64,000 nt of DNA from Profundibacter amoris. GTDB lineage: Bacteria; Pseudomonadota; Alphaproteobacteria; Rhodobacterales; Rhodobacteraceae. The stretch's first letter is position 1, and each line of letters starts with the position of its first letter. The stretch lies in contig NZ_CP032125.1 of the NCBI RefSeq assembly GCF_003544895.1, forward strand, positions 3,176,001 through 3,240,000, given 5' to 3'. Of this stretch, positions 36,053 to 44,105 are shown piece by piece. Position numbers and translations under genes: made by a program. The notes under the pieces were generated by a model. It saw only the letters and a program-made list of their open reading frames with translations, did no database searches and was not told the DNA's origin.

Positions 36053-37630
36053 TTAGTCGGTGAACAGGTGGTTGGTTTCTGCGATCTGTCGCGCCTTATC
36101 ATCTGTTATGTCAAGGAACCCTGCAATAGGCGGGGTGTTTTCCTCGACGGAATTCCTCTCGCGGATCAGGGAATGATGATCGAACCCCGCCTCGCGGATC
36201 TGTTCGCTTTCGTAAACCACGTCCTGACGGATGGTTGGCAACAGATTTTCAACGATTTCATGCGGTGTGTTTTCCCCCGCCAGCCCGACCCGTCTGGCAT
36301 GGCCGATCAGATAGTCATCGCTGAAATTACACTCGATTTCCAGCAACCTGATATTCGAGCCACCCGCCTGAAAATCCTTCAACAGATCGACGTTGTTGGG
36401 GTCCAGACAGATCAGCATCCGGTTGGTGTTGTAATAATCAAACAGCATCCGTGTCAGTGCCCGACGGTGACGGGTGCGTTTGGCCAGCGTTGACTGGATA
36501 CCCCCCAGATCGGGCAAGGCTGTGGCCTCTTCGTCAAACAGATATTCAAGCACAGGCAAATCCGTAACCTGCCGCACCGTTTCCACCAGCCGCTTGGCGA
36601 CATGCCATTTCTTGCACAACACGATCAACAGCTCGCGGTCGCGACCGATTGTGCTTTCTGCCTCCCAGAAACGCGGGGCAAAGCGGCGACCCACGCGGCC
36701 ACGGTTGGTCAGGAATTTATACAGCCGCTGGCCTTCGTTCGATATCTGGAAATCCGTCTTGTCGCTGGCATAAAGATCCCCCAGCTTGCGCTTCAGCTCA
36801 TGCGCCTCGGGGCTGATTTTACGGGCAAACAGGAAATTCTGGCCCAACAGCAAATCGTAATGGTCGTTATAAAACGTCGCCGGCATGCCGTAATCGGAAA
36901 ACACCAGAAACGTCAGGGTGCGCGATTTGATCTCGTTTTCAGGCACCAGATGCCGCACAAGCGTCTGGAAAAAGGTTTCATCCGGAATCCATGTGGTGCG
37001 GAAAAACCGCATCACATCCTTGCGCTTGCGAATAAAGTCCAGAATCCATTCAACCGTGCGGCGGCGCAGGCACCACCACTGGCTGCCGATCATAATTTGC
37101 AAATCGGCGGGAATTTCGCGGGTCAGGCCCAACTTTTGCTGTAATTTGAAAGATCCGTAAAACCGCTTGGGTTGGGTGCGCTCGTTAAAGAAGTGGCGAT
37201 AGATCAGGCGTTCTTCTTTCCAGCCCGTTTTGATCCAGTCGCTTTCGAAAAAATCGAAACTTTCGATGTAATCCACATCGTCATTGTCCAGAAAACCATG
37301 CACATAGCTGGCCGATTTGATCGGCATACAATCCCCCGACAGCATGTAAAAATGCGTCGCCCGCGGAAAGGCATCGACCGCCGCTTCGACCGCGTTCAAC
37401 GTGGCCTGCACCAGCGACCACGCCCCCCAACCGCATTTGATCCGTTTCCTGGCAAAGGTCACATTGGGATTGTCGCCCAGCGCATCCTTGATCATTTCAA
37501 AACTGGCCGGATTCGCACGCGCATCAAAGTGAATCGCCATAAAATCGCCGGCCGCAGTTAACCGTTCGGCCTGCTTTATGATCGCATCCGGGTCTTTGTG
37601 ACATAAAAGAATAAAGGCAATTTTTGCCAT
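36053..37630 (-). CDS. GT14-type beta-1,6-N-acetylglucosaminyltransferase-like protein (DUF5928 region)
   Basis: A 525-residue protein. The first 300 residues match the core-2/I-branching (GT14) glycosyltransferases: IAFILLCHKDPD, IHFDARA, FYMLSGDCMPI and the late WIPDETFFQTL. The C-terminal 200 residues form a second domain (LLIVLCKKWHVAKRLVE, then MLICLDPNNVDLLKDFQ) of the DUF5928 kind that accompanies GT14 in Rhodobacterales. There is no signal peptide or helix, so it acts in the cytoplasm, probably on a surface polysaccharide precursor. It is divergent from a sulfotransferase gene, suggesting a sulfated or modified surface glycan. Confidence 0.85.
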   Translation of the reverse strand: MAKIAFILLCHKDPDAIIKQAERLTAAGDFMAIHFDARANPASFEMIKDALGDNPNVTFARKRIKCGWGAWSLVQATLNAVEAAVDAFPRATHFYMLSGDCMPIKSASYVHGFLDNDDVDYIESFDFFESDWIKTGWKEERLIYRHFFNERTQPKRFYGSFKLQQKLGLTREIPADLQIMIGSQWWCLRRRTVEWILDFIRKRKDVMRFFRTTWIPDETFFQTLVRHLVPENEIKSRTLTFLVFSDYGMPATFYNDHYDLLLGQNFLFARKISPEAHELKRKLGDLYASDKTDFQISNEGQRLYKFLTNRGRVGRRFAPRFWEAESTIGRDRELLIVLCKKWHVAKRLVETVRQVTDLPVLEYLFDEEATALPDLGGIQSTLAKRTRHRRALTRMLFDYYNTNRMLICLDPNNVDLLKDFQAGGSNIRLLEIECNFSDDYLIGHARRVGLAGENTPHEIVENLLPTIRQDVVYESEQIREAGFDHHSLIRERNSVEENTPPIAGFLDITDDKARQIAETNHLFTD

Positions 37631-37779
37631 TTGTTGAACCGCAACCCCGAAAAACCGCTTATCGTCTCTAAATAACGCGAATGGGCGTTGAATATACAGC
37701 GTTTATTTGCTTTTTTAGGCGCAATTGTCCTTGGGTCACATTATGCGGCGCGGCAAATTATTAAAGGCGAGTGAATATT

Positions 37780-38604
37780 ATGGGTTTTCCCGGAGTCTGG
37801 ATGACAGAAAGCGAAAGCGTCGTTTATCGTGTCGTCCCCAAATGTGCCTGCTCGACCATCGGGCAAATTATGTATTATTCGGACCACGGGGAATTCTTTG
37901 ACGGCGATATCCATGACGCCAAAAGCAAAATCCACAAATGGGGGATCGAGGACAGCCAGCCGGTGATCGAGGCAAATGTGACAAACCACAAATCACCCGC
38001 CTTTACCTGCGTGCGCAATCCTTACGGGCGCATCCTCAGTTCGTTCTTTGACAAAATCTGCGGTATCCAGCGCAACGGCAAACGCTATCGCGGCAAACTG
38101 GTGCCGCTGCTGATCCAGAAATACGGGATCGAAGTGGGGGATCCGGAAACGGGGTTTGAATTTGACCAGATCAAATCATTCCGCCGTTTCCTGCTGTTTG
38201 CCCGCGACACCATCCGCTGGCGCCGCCCGATGGACCCCGACATCCACTGGTCGGCCATGGCGGGCCATGTTTCCACCTTCATCATGAACGGCGGGCGGTA
38301 TGACCATATCTTCCCTGTCGAAACCTTCAACGACGGGATGCAAAAAGTGCTGGATTCCATCGAAACCCGTCACCCTGTCAACCTGACCGAAATTCCGCGG
38401 TTTAACGAATCCGAAGGCCACGGCCCCAAACGCGCCCACCCGATCGCCGATTATTTCGACGATCTGTCGCTGCATCTGGTCTATGAAATCTACAAACGCG
38501 ATTTCAACCTGTTCAAATACGATGTGCATGACCCGAACAACAAAATGCCGACCGGCGAAATCGATCTGGACGAAGTGCACGCAAAGCTGGGACCAAAGGG
38601 TTAG
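37780..38604 (+). CDS. Sulfotransferase family protein
   Basis: A 274-residue cytoplasmic protein of the PAPS-dependent sulfotransferase superfamily. The 5'-phosphosulfate loop is PKCACSTI (residues 20-27) and the 3'-phosphate motif is CVRNPYGRILSSF, with the Arg and Ser expected to grip PAPS. This subgroup (Sulfotransfer_2) acts on carbohydrates. ATG 37780 has AAGGCGAG 8 bases upstream; a GTG three codons earlier is an alternative. It is divergent from the GT14 gene and convergent with the adenosine kinase gene by four bases. The acceptor is unknown, and no PAPS-synthesis gene is in the window. Confidence 0.83.
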   Translation: MGFPGVWMTESESVVYRVVPKCACSTIGQIMYYSDHGEFFDGDIHDAKSKIHKWGIEDSQPVIEANVTNHKSPAFTCVRNPYGRILSSFFDKICGIQRNGKRYRGKLVPLLIQKYGIEVGDPETGFEFDQIKSFRRFLLFARDTIRWRRPMDPDIHWSAMAGHVSTFIMNGGRYDHIFPVETFNDGMQKVLDSIETRHPVNLTEIPRFNESEGHGPKRAHPIADYFDDLSLHLVYEIYKRDFNLFKYDVHDPNNKMPTGEIDLDEVHAKLGPKG

Positions 38605-39599
38605 GAAATCAGCCCCTTGGCCTTGAACACCTCGGTCAGGTCCGCTTCAGAGCGTGCCCCGATATGGCTGATCACTTCGGATGCCGCGATGCACCCCATG
38701 TTGCCGCAAGCCTGCAAATCATGGCCGTTCACCAGCCCCCACAGAAACGCGCCTGCGAACAGATCGCCGGCACCTGTGGCATCCACGATGTCGGTCGGAA
38801 TGGCCGGTGCGTGCCAGCGCTGTCCGCCGGACAGGATATGCGCCCCCTGATCAGAATCGGTGCAGGCGACAATTTCCACCTCGGCGGCGGCCTGTTGCAA
38901 TGCCGCGTCGAAATCTTCGGTCTGGTACATCGACAGCATTTCGGCACGGTTGCAGAACAACAGGTCGATATCCGATTTGATCATCTCGCGGAACGCATCG
39001 CGGTGGCGCTCGACACAGAACGGATCGGATAGCGTCAAAGACACCTTGCCGCCCGCCGCCTTGCAGGCCTTGTTCGCCTTGGCAAAGGCCTCGTGGCTGT
39101 CCGGCCCGTCAAACCGGTATCCTTCCAGATAAATCCATTCCGCCTGGGCCATTTGGGTTTCATCAATATCGGATGGTTCCAGAAATTCGGTCACGCCCAG
39201 ATAGGTGTTCATCGACCGCTCGCCACAGGGTGACACGATTACAATGCAGCGACCCGTTTCCTGTGCAGCGTCCTTGGCCGCAAATGTGGTTTCATAAGCC
39301 ACCCCTTGCGAGCGCAGATCATGGGCGAAAATCGCCCCCAGCTGATCATCCTTGACCTTGCCGACATAGGCCGTGCGCGCACCCAGATGGGCGGCACCGG
39401 CAATGGTGTTGGCAGCCGAGCCACCGGAAATCTCGGTCGCGGGGCCGATCTTGCCATAGAGTTCCACCGCGCGGTCCATGTCGATCAACTGCATGATCCC
39501 TTTTTCGATGCCATTGTCGGACAGAAAACTGTCCTCGGCATGGGCAAGCACATCCACCATCGCGTTACCGATGCCGACAATCTGGTATTTCTTGGTCAT
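38601..39599 (-). CDS. Adenosine kinase-like PfkB-family sugar/nucleoside kinase
   Basis: A 332-residue ribokinase-fold kinase. The PfkB signature VDATGAGDLFAGAF, with the catalytic Asp in GAGD, lies near residue 275, and the N-terminal GIGNAMVDVL and GGSAANTIAGAAHLG strands are characteristic of the adenosine-kinase-like group. The likely reaction is ATP-dependent phosphorylation of adenosine or a similar nucleoside. Its start overlaps the nth stop (ATGA), so it is translated from the nth transcript. Confidence 0.88.
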   Translation of the reverse strand: MTKKYQIVGIGNAMVDVLAHAEDSFLSDNGIEKGIMQLIDMDRAVELYGKIGPATEISGGSAANTIAGAAHLGARTAYVGKVKDDQLGAIFAHDLRSQGVAYETTFAAKDAAQETGRCIVIVSPCGERSMNTYLGVTEFLEPSDIDETQMAQAEWIYLEGYRFDGPDSHEAFAKANKACKAAGGKVSLTLSDPFCVERHRDAFREMIKSDIDLLFCNRAEMLSMYQTEDFDAALQQAAAEVEIVACTDSDQGAHILSGGQRWHAPAIPTDIVDATGAGDLFAGAFLWGLVNGHDLQACGNMGCIAASEVISHIGARSEADLTEVFKAKGLIS

Positions 39600-40240
39600 A
39601 GGGTCTTTTCCTCAAAGGGGCAGAGATCACGAATTATACAATTGGCACAGACAGGTTTGCGCGCCTTGCACACATAGCGGCCATGCAGGATCAGCCAGTG
39701 ATGCGCGTGTAGCTGATACTCGGCGGGGACGTTGTCTTCAATAGCGCGTTCCACCGCATCCACATCTTTTCCGGGCGCAATGCCGGTGCGATTACCAAGC
39801 CGGAAAATATGGGTGTCCACCGCCTGCGTTGGCATATGGAACCACATGTTCAAAACCACATTGGCGGTTTTGCGGCCCACGCCCGGCAGGCTGATCAATG
39901 CAGCGCGTGAACTGGGCACCTCGCCGTCAAATTCATCGACCAGAAGCTGGCTCATCTTGATGACGTTCTTGGCCTTTTGCCGAAACAGCCCGATGGTTTT
40001 GATATGTTCGGTCAGACCATCCAGCCCCAGCGCCAGCATCTTTTGCGGCGTATCCGCAATTTTGAACAAATCGCGCGTGGCCTTGTTCACGCCCGCGTCC
40101 GTTGCCTGCGCCGAAAGGGCCACCGCGACGGTCAGCGTATAGGCGTTGGTGTGGTGCAATTCGCCCTTGGGTTCCGGCTCCAACTCATGGAACCGGCGGA
40201 ACACTTCCTTGATGGTCTGGTATTTCATCTGTTTGGCCAT
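39596..40240 (-). CDS. nth: Endonuclease III
   Basis: DNA glycosylase/AP lyase for oxidised pyrimidines, 214 residues. The helix-hairpin-helix LPGVGRKTANVVL contains the catalytic lysine, VDTHIFRLGNR contains the catalytic aspartate, and the C-terminal iron-sulfur loop has the C-x6-C-x2-C-x5-C spacing. The start is the ATG giving MAKQMKYQT; longer in-frame versions would run into the promoter of the divergent MGMT gene. nth is divergent from another repair gene, 78 bases apart, and overlaps the kinase gene downstream. Confidence 0.95.
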   Translation of the reverse strand: MAKQMKYQTIKEVFRRFHELEPEPKGELHHTNAYTLTVAVALSAQATDAGVNKATRDLFKIADTPQKMLALGLDGLTEHIKTIGLFRQKAKNVIKMSQLLVDEFDGEVPSSRAALISLPGVGRKTANVVLNMWFHMPTQAVDTHIFRLGNRTGIAPGKDVDAVERAIEDNVPAEYQLHAHHWLILHGRYVCKARKPVCANCIIRDLCPFEEKTL

Positions 40241-40318
40241 GCCGATGGTATGCCCTCTGTTTAGAAGATGCGCAAGAAACGGATCGACCCGGGCTGCGCA
40301 ATGCGCCATCTTTGCATC

Positions 40319-41149
40319 ATGGAAAACGATTACCATTACGGCGTGATCAAACGCGCGATTGAAACCATTGATGCCGCCGGCGGGCGCAACCTGTCGCTGG
40401 AACAGTTGGCGGGCGAATTACAGATGAGCCCCGCCCATTTCCAGCGTGTCTTTTCCCGCTGGGTCGGCACCTCCCCCAAACGATTGCAACAATACCTGAC
40501 GCTGGGCTATGCCAAAACCCTGTTGCACGACCATTTCACAACCCTTCAAGCCGCCGATACCGTCGGCCTGTCCGGCAGCAGCCGCTTGCATGATCTGTTC
40601 CTGCGCTGGGAGGCCATGAGTCCGGGCGAATTCGCCCGCAGAGGCGACGGGTTGACCATCCGCTATGGCTGGTTCGACAGCCCCTTTGGCGAAGCATTGG
40701 TGATGGGCACCGGCAAGGGGCTGTGCGGATTGGCCTTTGCCGCCGAAACAGGGCGCGATGCCGCGATGGCAGATATGCAATCACGCTGGCCCAAGGCCAC
40801 GTTTATTCTGGATGCGGCCCCGCTGGCAGACTGGGTCAAGGCCGCCTTCGGGCAATCGGGGCAGGCCAACCTGCACCTGATCGGCGCCCCGTTCCAGATC
40901 AAGGTCTGGGAAGCCTTGCTGACCATCCCGTCCGGCCACGTCACCACCTATTCCGAAATCGCCAGCTGCGTTGGCGCCCCGCGTGCCGCGCGTGCAGTCG
41001 GAACAGCGGTGGGCCGCAATCCTGTCAGTTGGCTGATCCCCTGCCACCGCGCCTTGCGCAAATCCGGTGGTTTGGGCGGGTATCACTGGGGCATACCGGT
41101 GAAACGGGCGATGCTTGCATGGGAAGGGATTCGCTCGAATACCGCCTGA
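40319..41149 (+). CDS. AraC-type HTH fused to methylated-DNA-protein-cysteine methyltransferase
   Basis: Repairs O6-alkylguanine by transferring the alkyl group to its own cysteine. The 276-residue protein starts with an AraC-type helix-turn-helix pair (about residues 20-105) and continues with an MGMT domain whose active site is PCHR, C242. Compared with Escherichia coli Ada it lacks the N-terminal zinc/methylphosphotriester domain, so it resembles the Ada C-terminal two thirds. Several ATGs (40268, 40301, 40319) are possible; the last gives the usual N-terminus, MENDYHYGVIKRA. It is divergent from nth, so one intergenic region may coordinate two repair activities. Confidence 0.9.
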   Translation: MENDYHYGVIKRAIETIDAAGGRNLSLEQLAGELQMSPAHFQRVFSRWVGTSPKRLQQYLTLGYAKTLLHDHFTTLQAADTVGLSGSSRLHDLFLRWEAMSPGEFARRGDGLTIRYGWFDSPFGEALVMGTGKGLCGLAFAAETGRDAAMADMQSRWPKATFILDAAPLADWVKAAFGQSGQANLHLIGAPFQIKVWEALLTIPSGHVTTYSEIASCVGAPRAARAVGTAVGRNPVSWLIPCHRALRKSGGLGGYHWGIPVKRAMLAWEGIRSNTA

Positions 41150-41253
41150 TTTGGCGGTTTCCGGCCTATTGCGGTGGTTGATATTCGATAACAACGCCCG
41201 ATATTGTATGTATATCACGTCAAAGAACGGCAATATTGAACGAGGCAGATACC

Positions 41254-41910
41254 ATGAAATTCAAAACACCTGTAATTCTACTGGCTGCAGGCAGCTTTGC
41301 CCTGGCCGGCTGTATGGATCCCGGTCCCGAACCGGCAAACGGCAACACACGCGCCCAGAACGGTGCGTTGATTGGCGCTGGTCTGGGTGCCCTGTTGGGC
41401 GCCACCCGCGAAAGCGGCAATGACCGCGTTAAAAACGCAGTTGTCGGGGCCGCAATCGGCGCCGGCGTTGGCGCCATCATCGGCAACGAGCTGGACAAAC
41501 AGGCCGAAGAACTGCGTGGCTCGATGAGCGACGATGTGAAAATCGTAAACGCTGGCGACCGCTTGATCGTGACCATGCCACAGGACATCCTGTTTGACGT
41601 GGACAGCACTTATGTGCGCCCCGATCTGCGCAGCGACCTTGGCAAACTGGCCGCAAACCTGCGGAAGTATCCGAACTCCACGGTTGATGTTTTAGGTCAC
41701 ACCGACAACACTGGTGCGGCATCCTATAACCAGAACCTGTCAACCCGCCGCGCCAGAGCGGTTGCATCTGTATTGATCAATTCGGGTGTGGCACAGTCGC
41801 GGGTGCGCGCAATCGGTCGAGGCGAGGATGAACCCATCGCAACCAATCTGACGGCAGAAGGGCGCCGCCTGAACCGCCGCGTTGAAATTGTAATCCGACC
41901 GGTTCGCTAA
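41254..41910 (+). CDS. OmpA-family outer-membrane lipoprotein
   Basis: A 218-residue protein with a lipoprotein signal peptide ending in the lipobox LAGC at about residue 20. A glycine-zipper region follows (GALIGAGLGALLGAT, then VVGAAIGAGVGAIIG), and the C-terminal 110 residues are an OmpA/MotB peptidoglycan-binding domain with LGHTDNTGAASYNQNLSTRRA and NRRVEI. It resembles YiaD/Omp16-like proteins that tie the outer membrane to the wall. The ATG has GAGGCAG upstream. A strong terminator follows the stop. Confidence 0.92.
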   Translation: MKFKTPVILLAAGSFALAGCMDPGPEPANGNTRAQNGALIGAGLGALLGATRESGNDRVKNAVVGAAIGAGVGAIIGNELDKQAEELRGSMSDDVKIVNAGDRLIVTMPQDILFDVDSTYVRPDLRSDLGKLAANLRKYPNSTVDVLGHTDNTGAASYNQNLSTRRARAVASVLINSGVAQSRVRAIGRGEDEPIATNLTAEGRRLNRRVEIVIRPVR

Positions 41911-41933
41911 ACAGCACACCTTGCAAATATCCC

Positions 41934-41963
41934 AAAGGCCAGACCCTCGCGTCTGGCCTTTTT
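41934..41963 (+). terminator. Rho-independent terminator after the OmpA-family gene
   Basis: AAAGGCCAGAC (41934-41944) pairs with GTCTGGCCTTT (41951-41961) around CCTCGC, and the stem runs into TTTTT. It lies 24 bases after the stop. Confidence 0.9.
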
Positions 41964-41983
41964 GTATTGTCCCTGCCATTCAG

Positions 41984-42002
41984 TGGTCATATGTTTTAAC
42001 CA
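41984..42002. promoter_or_regulatory. TGGT-N11-ACCA repeat upstream of the GntR gene, candidate autoregulatory operator
   Basis: TGGT (41984-41987) and ACCA (41999-42002) are separated by 11 bases, the same core and spacing as in the larger repeat in front of glcD. It lies 18 bases upstream of the regulator's ATG and would overlap its promoter or leader. Confidence 0.45.
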
Positions 42003-42020
42003 GTTTTCAAAGGATACCAT

Positions 42021-42791
42021 ATGCCATTTCAACCCGTCCAGTCCGAAAAGCTGTCACAATCCGTGGTGCGCCAGATCGAGCAACTGATCCTGCGCGGCAT
42101 CCTGCGCCCCGGCGAACGCCTGCCCTCGGAACGCGAGCTAAGCGAAAAAATGGGTGTTTCGCGCCCCTCCCTGCGCGAAGCCGTGGCAGAACTGCAAACC
42201 CGCGGCCTGCTGGAAAGCCGTGCGGGCGCAGGTATTTTCGTATCGGACGCTTTGGGCAGCACCTTTCCGCCGGCGCTATCCCGACTGTTCGCCACCCATG
42301 ACGAAGCGGTATTCGACTACCTCGATTTTCGCCGCGATATGGAGGGGCTGGCAGGCGAGCGCGCCGCGCGCCTTGGGTCGGACACCGACCTACAGGTGAT
42401 CAACCAGATTTTCCTGAAAATGGAAGCCGCCCACCCCAAACGCAACCCTGCGGAAGAGGCCGCGCTGGACGCCGAATTCCATCTGGCAATTGTCGAGGCC
42501 AGCCACAACGTGATCATGCTGCATATGATGCGCTCGATGTTCGATCTGCTGCGCGAAGGGGTGTTCTATAACCGCAAGGTGATGTTCAAACAGCGCACCA
42601 CCCGCAGCGCCCTGCTGGATCAGCACCGCGCCATCAACGACGCCCTGCTGGCCCGCGATCCGTCCGGCACCCGCGCCGCGATCGAGGCGCATCTGGATTA
42701 CGTTGGCGCCGCCTTAAGCGATCAGCAAAAGGCCGACCATAACGAAGCCGTCGCGCGCCTGCGCCTGCAACAGGAACAGACGCGCGGGTAG
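42021..42791 (+). CDS. GntR-family regulator, FadR/FCD subgroup, PdhR/GlcC-like
   Basis: DNA-binding regulator of 256 residues. The N-terminal winged helix (about residues 10-75) includes LRPGERLPSERELSEKMGVS and RPSLREAVAELQTRGLLE, and the C-terminal FCD ligand-binding domain includes EFHLAIVEASHNVIMLHMM. These match PdhR and GlcC closely, and that subgroup responds to pyruvate, lactate or glycolate-type acids. FCD metal-ligand histidines are present (H in FHLAI, HN and QHR). A PdhR-like half-site pair lies directly upstream, suggesting autoregulation, and a matching pair lies in front of glcDEF. It is monocistronic by position. Confidence 0.9.
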   Translation: MPFQPVQSEKLSQSVVRQIEQLILRGILRPGERLPSERELSEKMGVSRPSLREAVAELQTRGLLESRAGAGIFVSDALGSTFPPALSRLFATHDEAVFDYLDFRRDMEGLAGERAARLGSDTDLQVINQIFLKMEAAHPKRNPAEEAALDAEFHLAIVEASHNVIMLHMMRSMFDLLREGVFYNRKVMFKQRTTRSALLDQHRAINDALLARDPSGTRAAIEAHLDYVGAALSDQQKADHNEAVARLRLQQEQTRG

Positions 42792-42794
42792 AAT

Positions 42795-42830
42795 GCCTGC
42801 GGCGCAGGTATTTAGGGCAAGAAGAAGGGG
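42795..42830. repeat. Copy of the GGTATTT...AAGAAGAAGG intergenic sequence
   Basis: GCCTGCGGCGCAGGTATTT, then AGGGCAAGAAGAAGGGG, directly after the GntR stop. Related copies lie at 6727-6758, 47243-47279, 47313-47334 (inverted) and 19381-19401 (partial, inverted). Confidence 0.6.
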
Positions 42831-42837
42831 GGAAAGG

Positions 42838-43719
42838 TTACCCCCTTGCTTCACGGCCCAGCAAATAGAGCGACGCGCCGACAATCAGGAAGGTGCCGAT
42901 CCACATTGCGCCTGCCGGCAGGAAGCCGAAGACAGCCCAGCCCAGCAGCACATTGAACGGCAGTTTCACATGGTCGAACGGTTGCAGATAGGCGGCATCG
43001 GCGACGCTGTAGGCTTTGACAAGGGTGTAGTTGGCCGCCGCTGTCAGCACCCCTGTTGCCACGATCAGCCACATGGAATCCGTGGTGGTAAGGATAAAGC
43101 CGCTTTTCACCGCCAGCACCGCGTTGATCGGGGTTAGCAGGATCAGCAGATACAGGGTCAGCGAGTCAGGCGTTTCCGTGCGGGTCAGAACCTTGGTGAC
43201 AAGCGATGACATCGCCCAGAGGAACGACGCGCCCACGGGCAGAAGCGCGGCCCAGCCAAAGGCATCCGACCACGGTGACAGTATGATCATGCCCCCGACA
43301 AAGCCGACAAATACAGCCGCCCAGCGTTCCATGCCAACGTTTTCGCCCAACATCAGCCGCGCGCCGATGGTGACAAAAAAAGGCGAGGTCATGATCAGCG
43401 CAATCGCCTGCCAGATCGGCACATAGGCCAGCCCCGCAACCCACATCTGCACACCGGCCGCCGCCAGCGCCACGCGGAAAATATGCATCGGCCAGCGTTT
43501 GGAAAACACGCCCGTGCGCAGGCGCATCACCACCCATGGCAGACTGAACAGCAGGGCAATGGCATATTGCCAGAAAGCGACCGTAGCCGGTGCCTGCCCT
43601 TGCTGCATGGTCAGCATCTGCACCAGTGTATTGTCGATAGCAAACAACAGGCCCGCCGCCATCATCCAGACGGCCCCTGTAATGGCCGTGCTACGACCTG
43701 TGGTCAGTGTATGAGTCAT
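42838..43719 (-). CDS. ribN: DMT/EamA transporter, probable riboflavin importer RibN
   Basis: A 293-residue inner-membrane protein with two EamA repeats and about ten transmembrane helices. The family alone does not reveal the substrate, but the gene is preceded by a clear FMN riboswitch with nothing in between, which marks it as a flavin gene. DMT-type riboflavin importers under FMN riboswitch control are known as RibN in alphaproteobacteria. Export of another compound cannot be excluded from sequence. The chosen ATG (MTHTLTTGR) keeps the riboswitch in the leader; the longer frame would overlap it. Confidence 0.85.
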   Translation of the reverse strand: MTHTLTTGRSTAITGAVWMMAAGLLFAIDNTLVQMLTMQQGQAPATVAFWQYAIALLFSLPWVVMRLRTGVFSKRWPMHIFRVALAAAGVQMWVAGLAYVPIWQAIALIMTSPFFVTIGARLMLGENVGMERWAAVFVGFVGGMIILSPWSDAFGWAALLPVGASFLWAMSSLVTKVLTRTETPDSLTLYLLILLTPINAVLAVKSGFILTTTDSMWLIVATGVLTAAANYTLVKAYSVADAAYLQPFDHVKLPFNVLLGWAVFGFLPAGAMWIGTFLIVGASLYLLGREARG

Positions 43720-43807
43720 GGCGTCGTCCCTGTTTTCCTTTTGCGCACAAGACCCAAGGCAAAACAGGACATTTCGGGTGCGCACAGCGGCACAGCCCAA
43801 ATCCCGC

Positions 43808-43942
43808 TCTCTTTCATCCGGACTTTAACCGTCGGCTCCGGAGTCTCGCCGGATCTGCTGACCCCTCATTTCAGGAGGGCGCTCGCGGGCTTTCACAGAA
43901 GTGATTTACCGCCGGTGGGGAATTTCACCCCGCCCTGAGAAC
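43808..43942 (-). promoter_or_regulatory. FMN riboswitch (RFN element)
   Basis: Read on the minus strand, the conserved RFN segments occur in order: TTCTCAGGGCGGGGTGAAAT, TCCCCACCGGCGGTA, AGCCCGCGAGCGC, GGTCAGCAGATCCGG, GACTCCGGAGCCGACGG and TTAAAGTCCGGATG followed by AAAGAGA. This is an essentially complete aptamer. It ends about 90 bases before the ribN start, leaving room for an expression platform; FMN binding would be expected to lower expression. Confidence 0.95.
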
Positions 43943-44012
43943 ATACTGCCCGATGACGGGCAGCCATATTTTGGTAATTGAAAAAAACAGGCGTGGCAAG
44001 TTTTAGAAAACA

Positions 44013-44040
44013 AAAACCCGACCACAAAGGATCGGGTTTT
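44013..44040 (-). terminator. Rho-independent terminator of the atp F0 operon
   Basis: AAAACCCGA (44013-44021) pairs with TCGGGTTTT (44032-44040). On the minus strand the stem is followed by TGTTTTCT. It lies about 65 bases after the atpF stop and before the ribN leader. Confidence 0.8.
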
Positions 44041-44051
44041 CAAATTCTGCC

Positions 44052-44095
44052 GTAGGGTGGGCGGTTCTGTGGCCTTGGCCGCAGGTTCGCCCACC
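44052..44095. repeat. GTAGGGTGGG...CCCACC hairpin element
   Basis: GGTGGGCG (44056-44063) pairs with CGCCCACC (44088-44095). It is preceded by GTAGG, as is the hairpin at 52914-52935. These may be copies of one small dispersed element. Confidence 0.45.
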
Positions 44096-44105
44096 GCTTG
44101 TCAAT

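Noticed and set aside
42838-43800. Longer start for the ribN reading frame
   Set aside because: The extra 27 residues would be translated from the region just after the riboswitch and have no membrane-protein similarity; MTHTLTTGR fits the family.
43946-43963. CTGCCCG-ATGA-CGGGCAG hairpin just upstream of the FMN riboswitch
   Set aside because: Noted as a possible terminator, but there is no T run on either strand; probably part of the riboswitch leader or chance.
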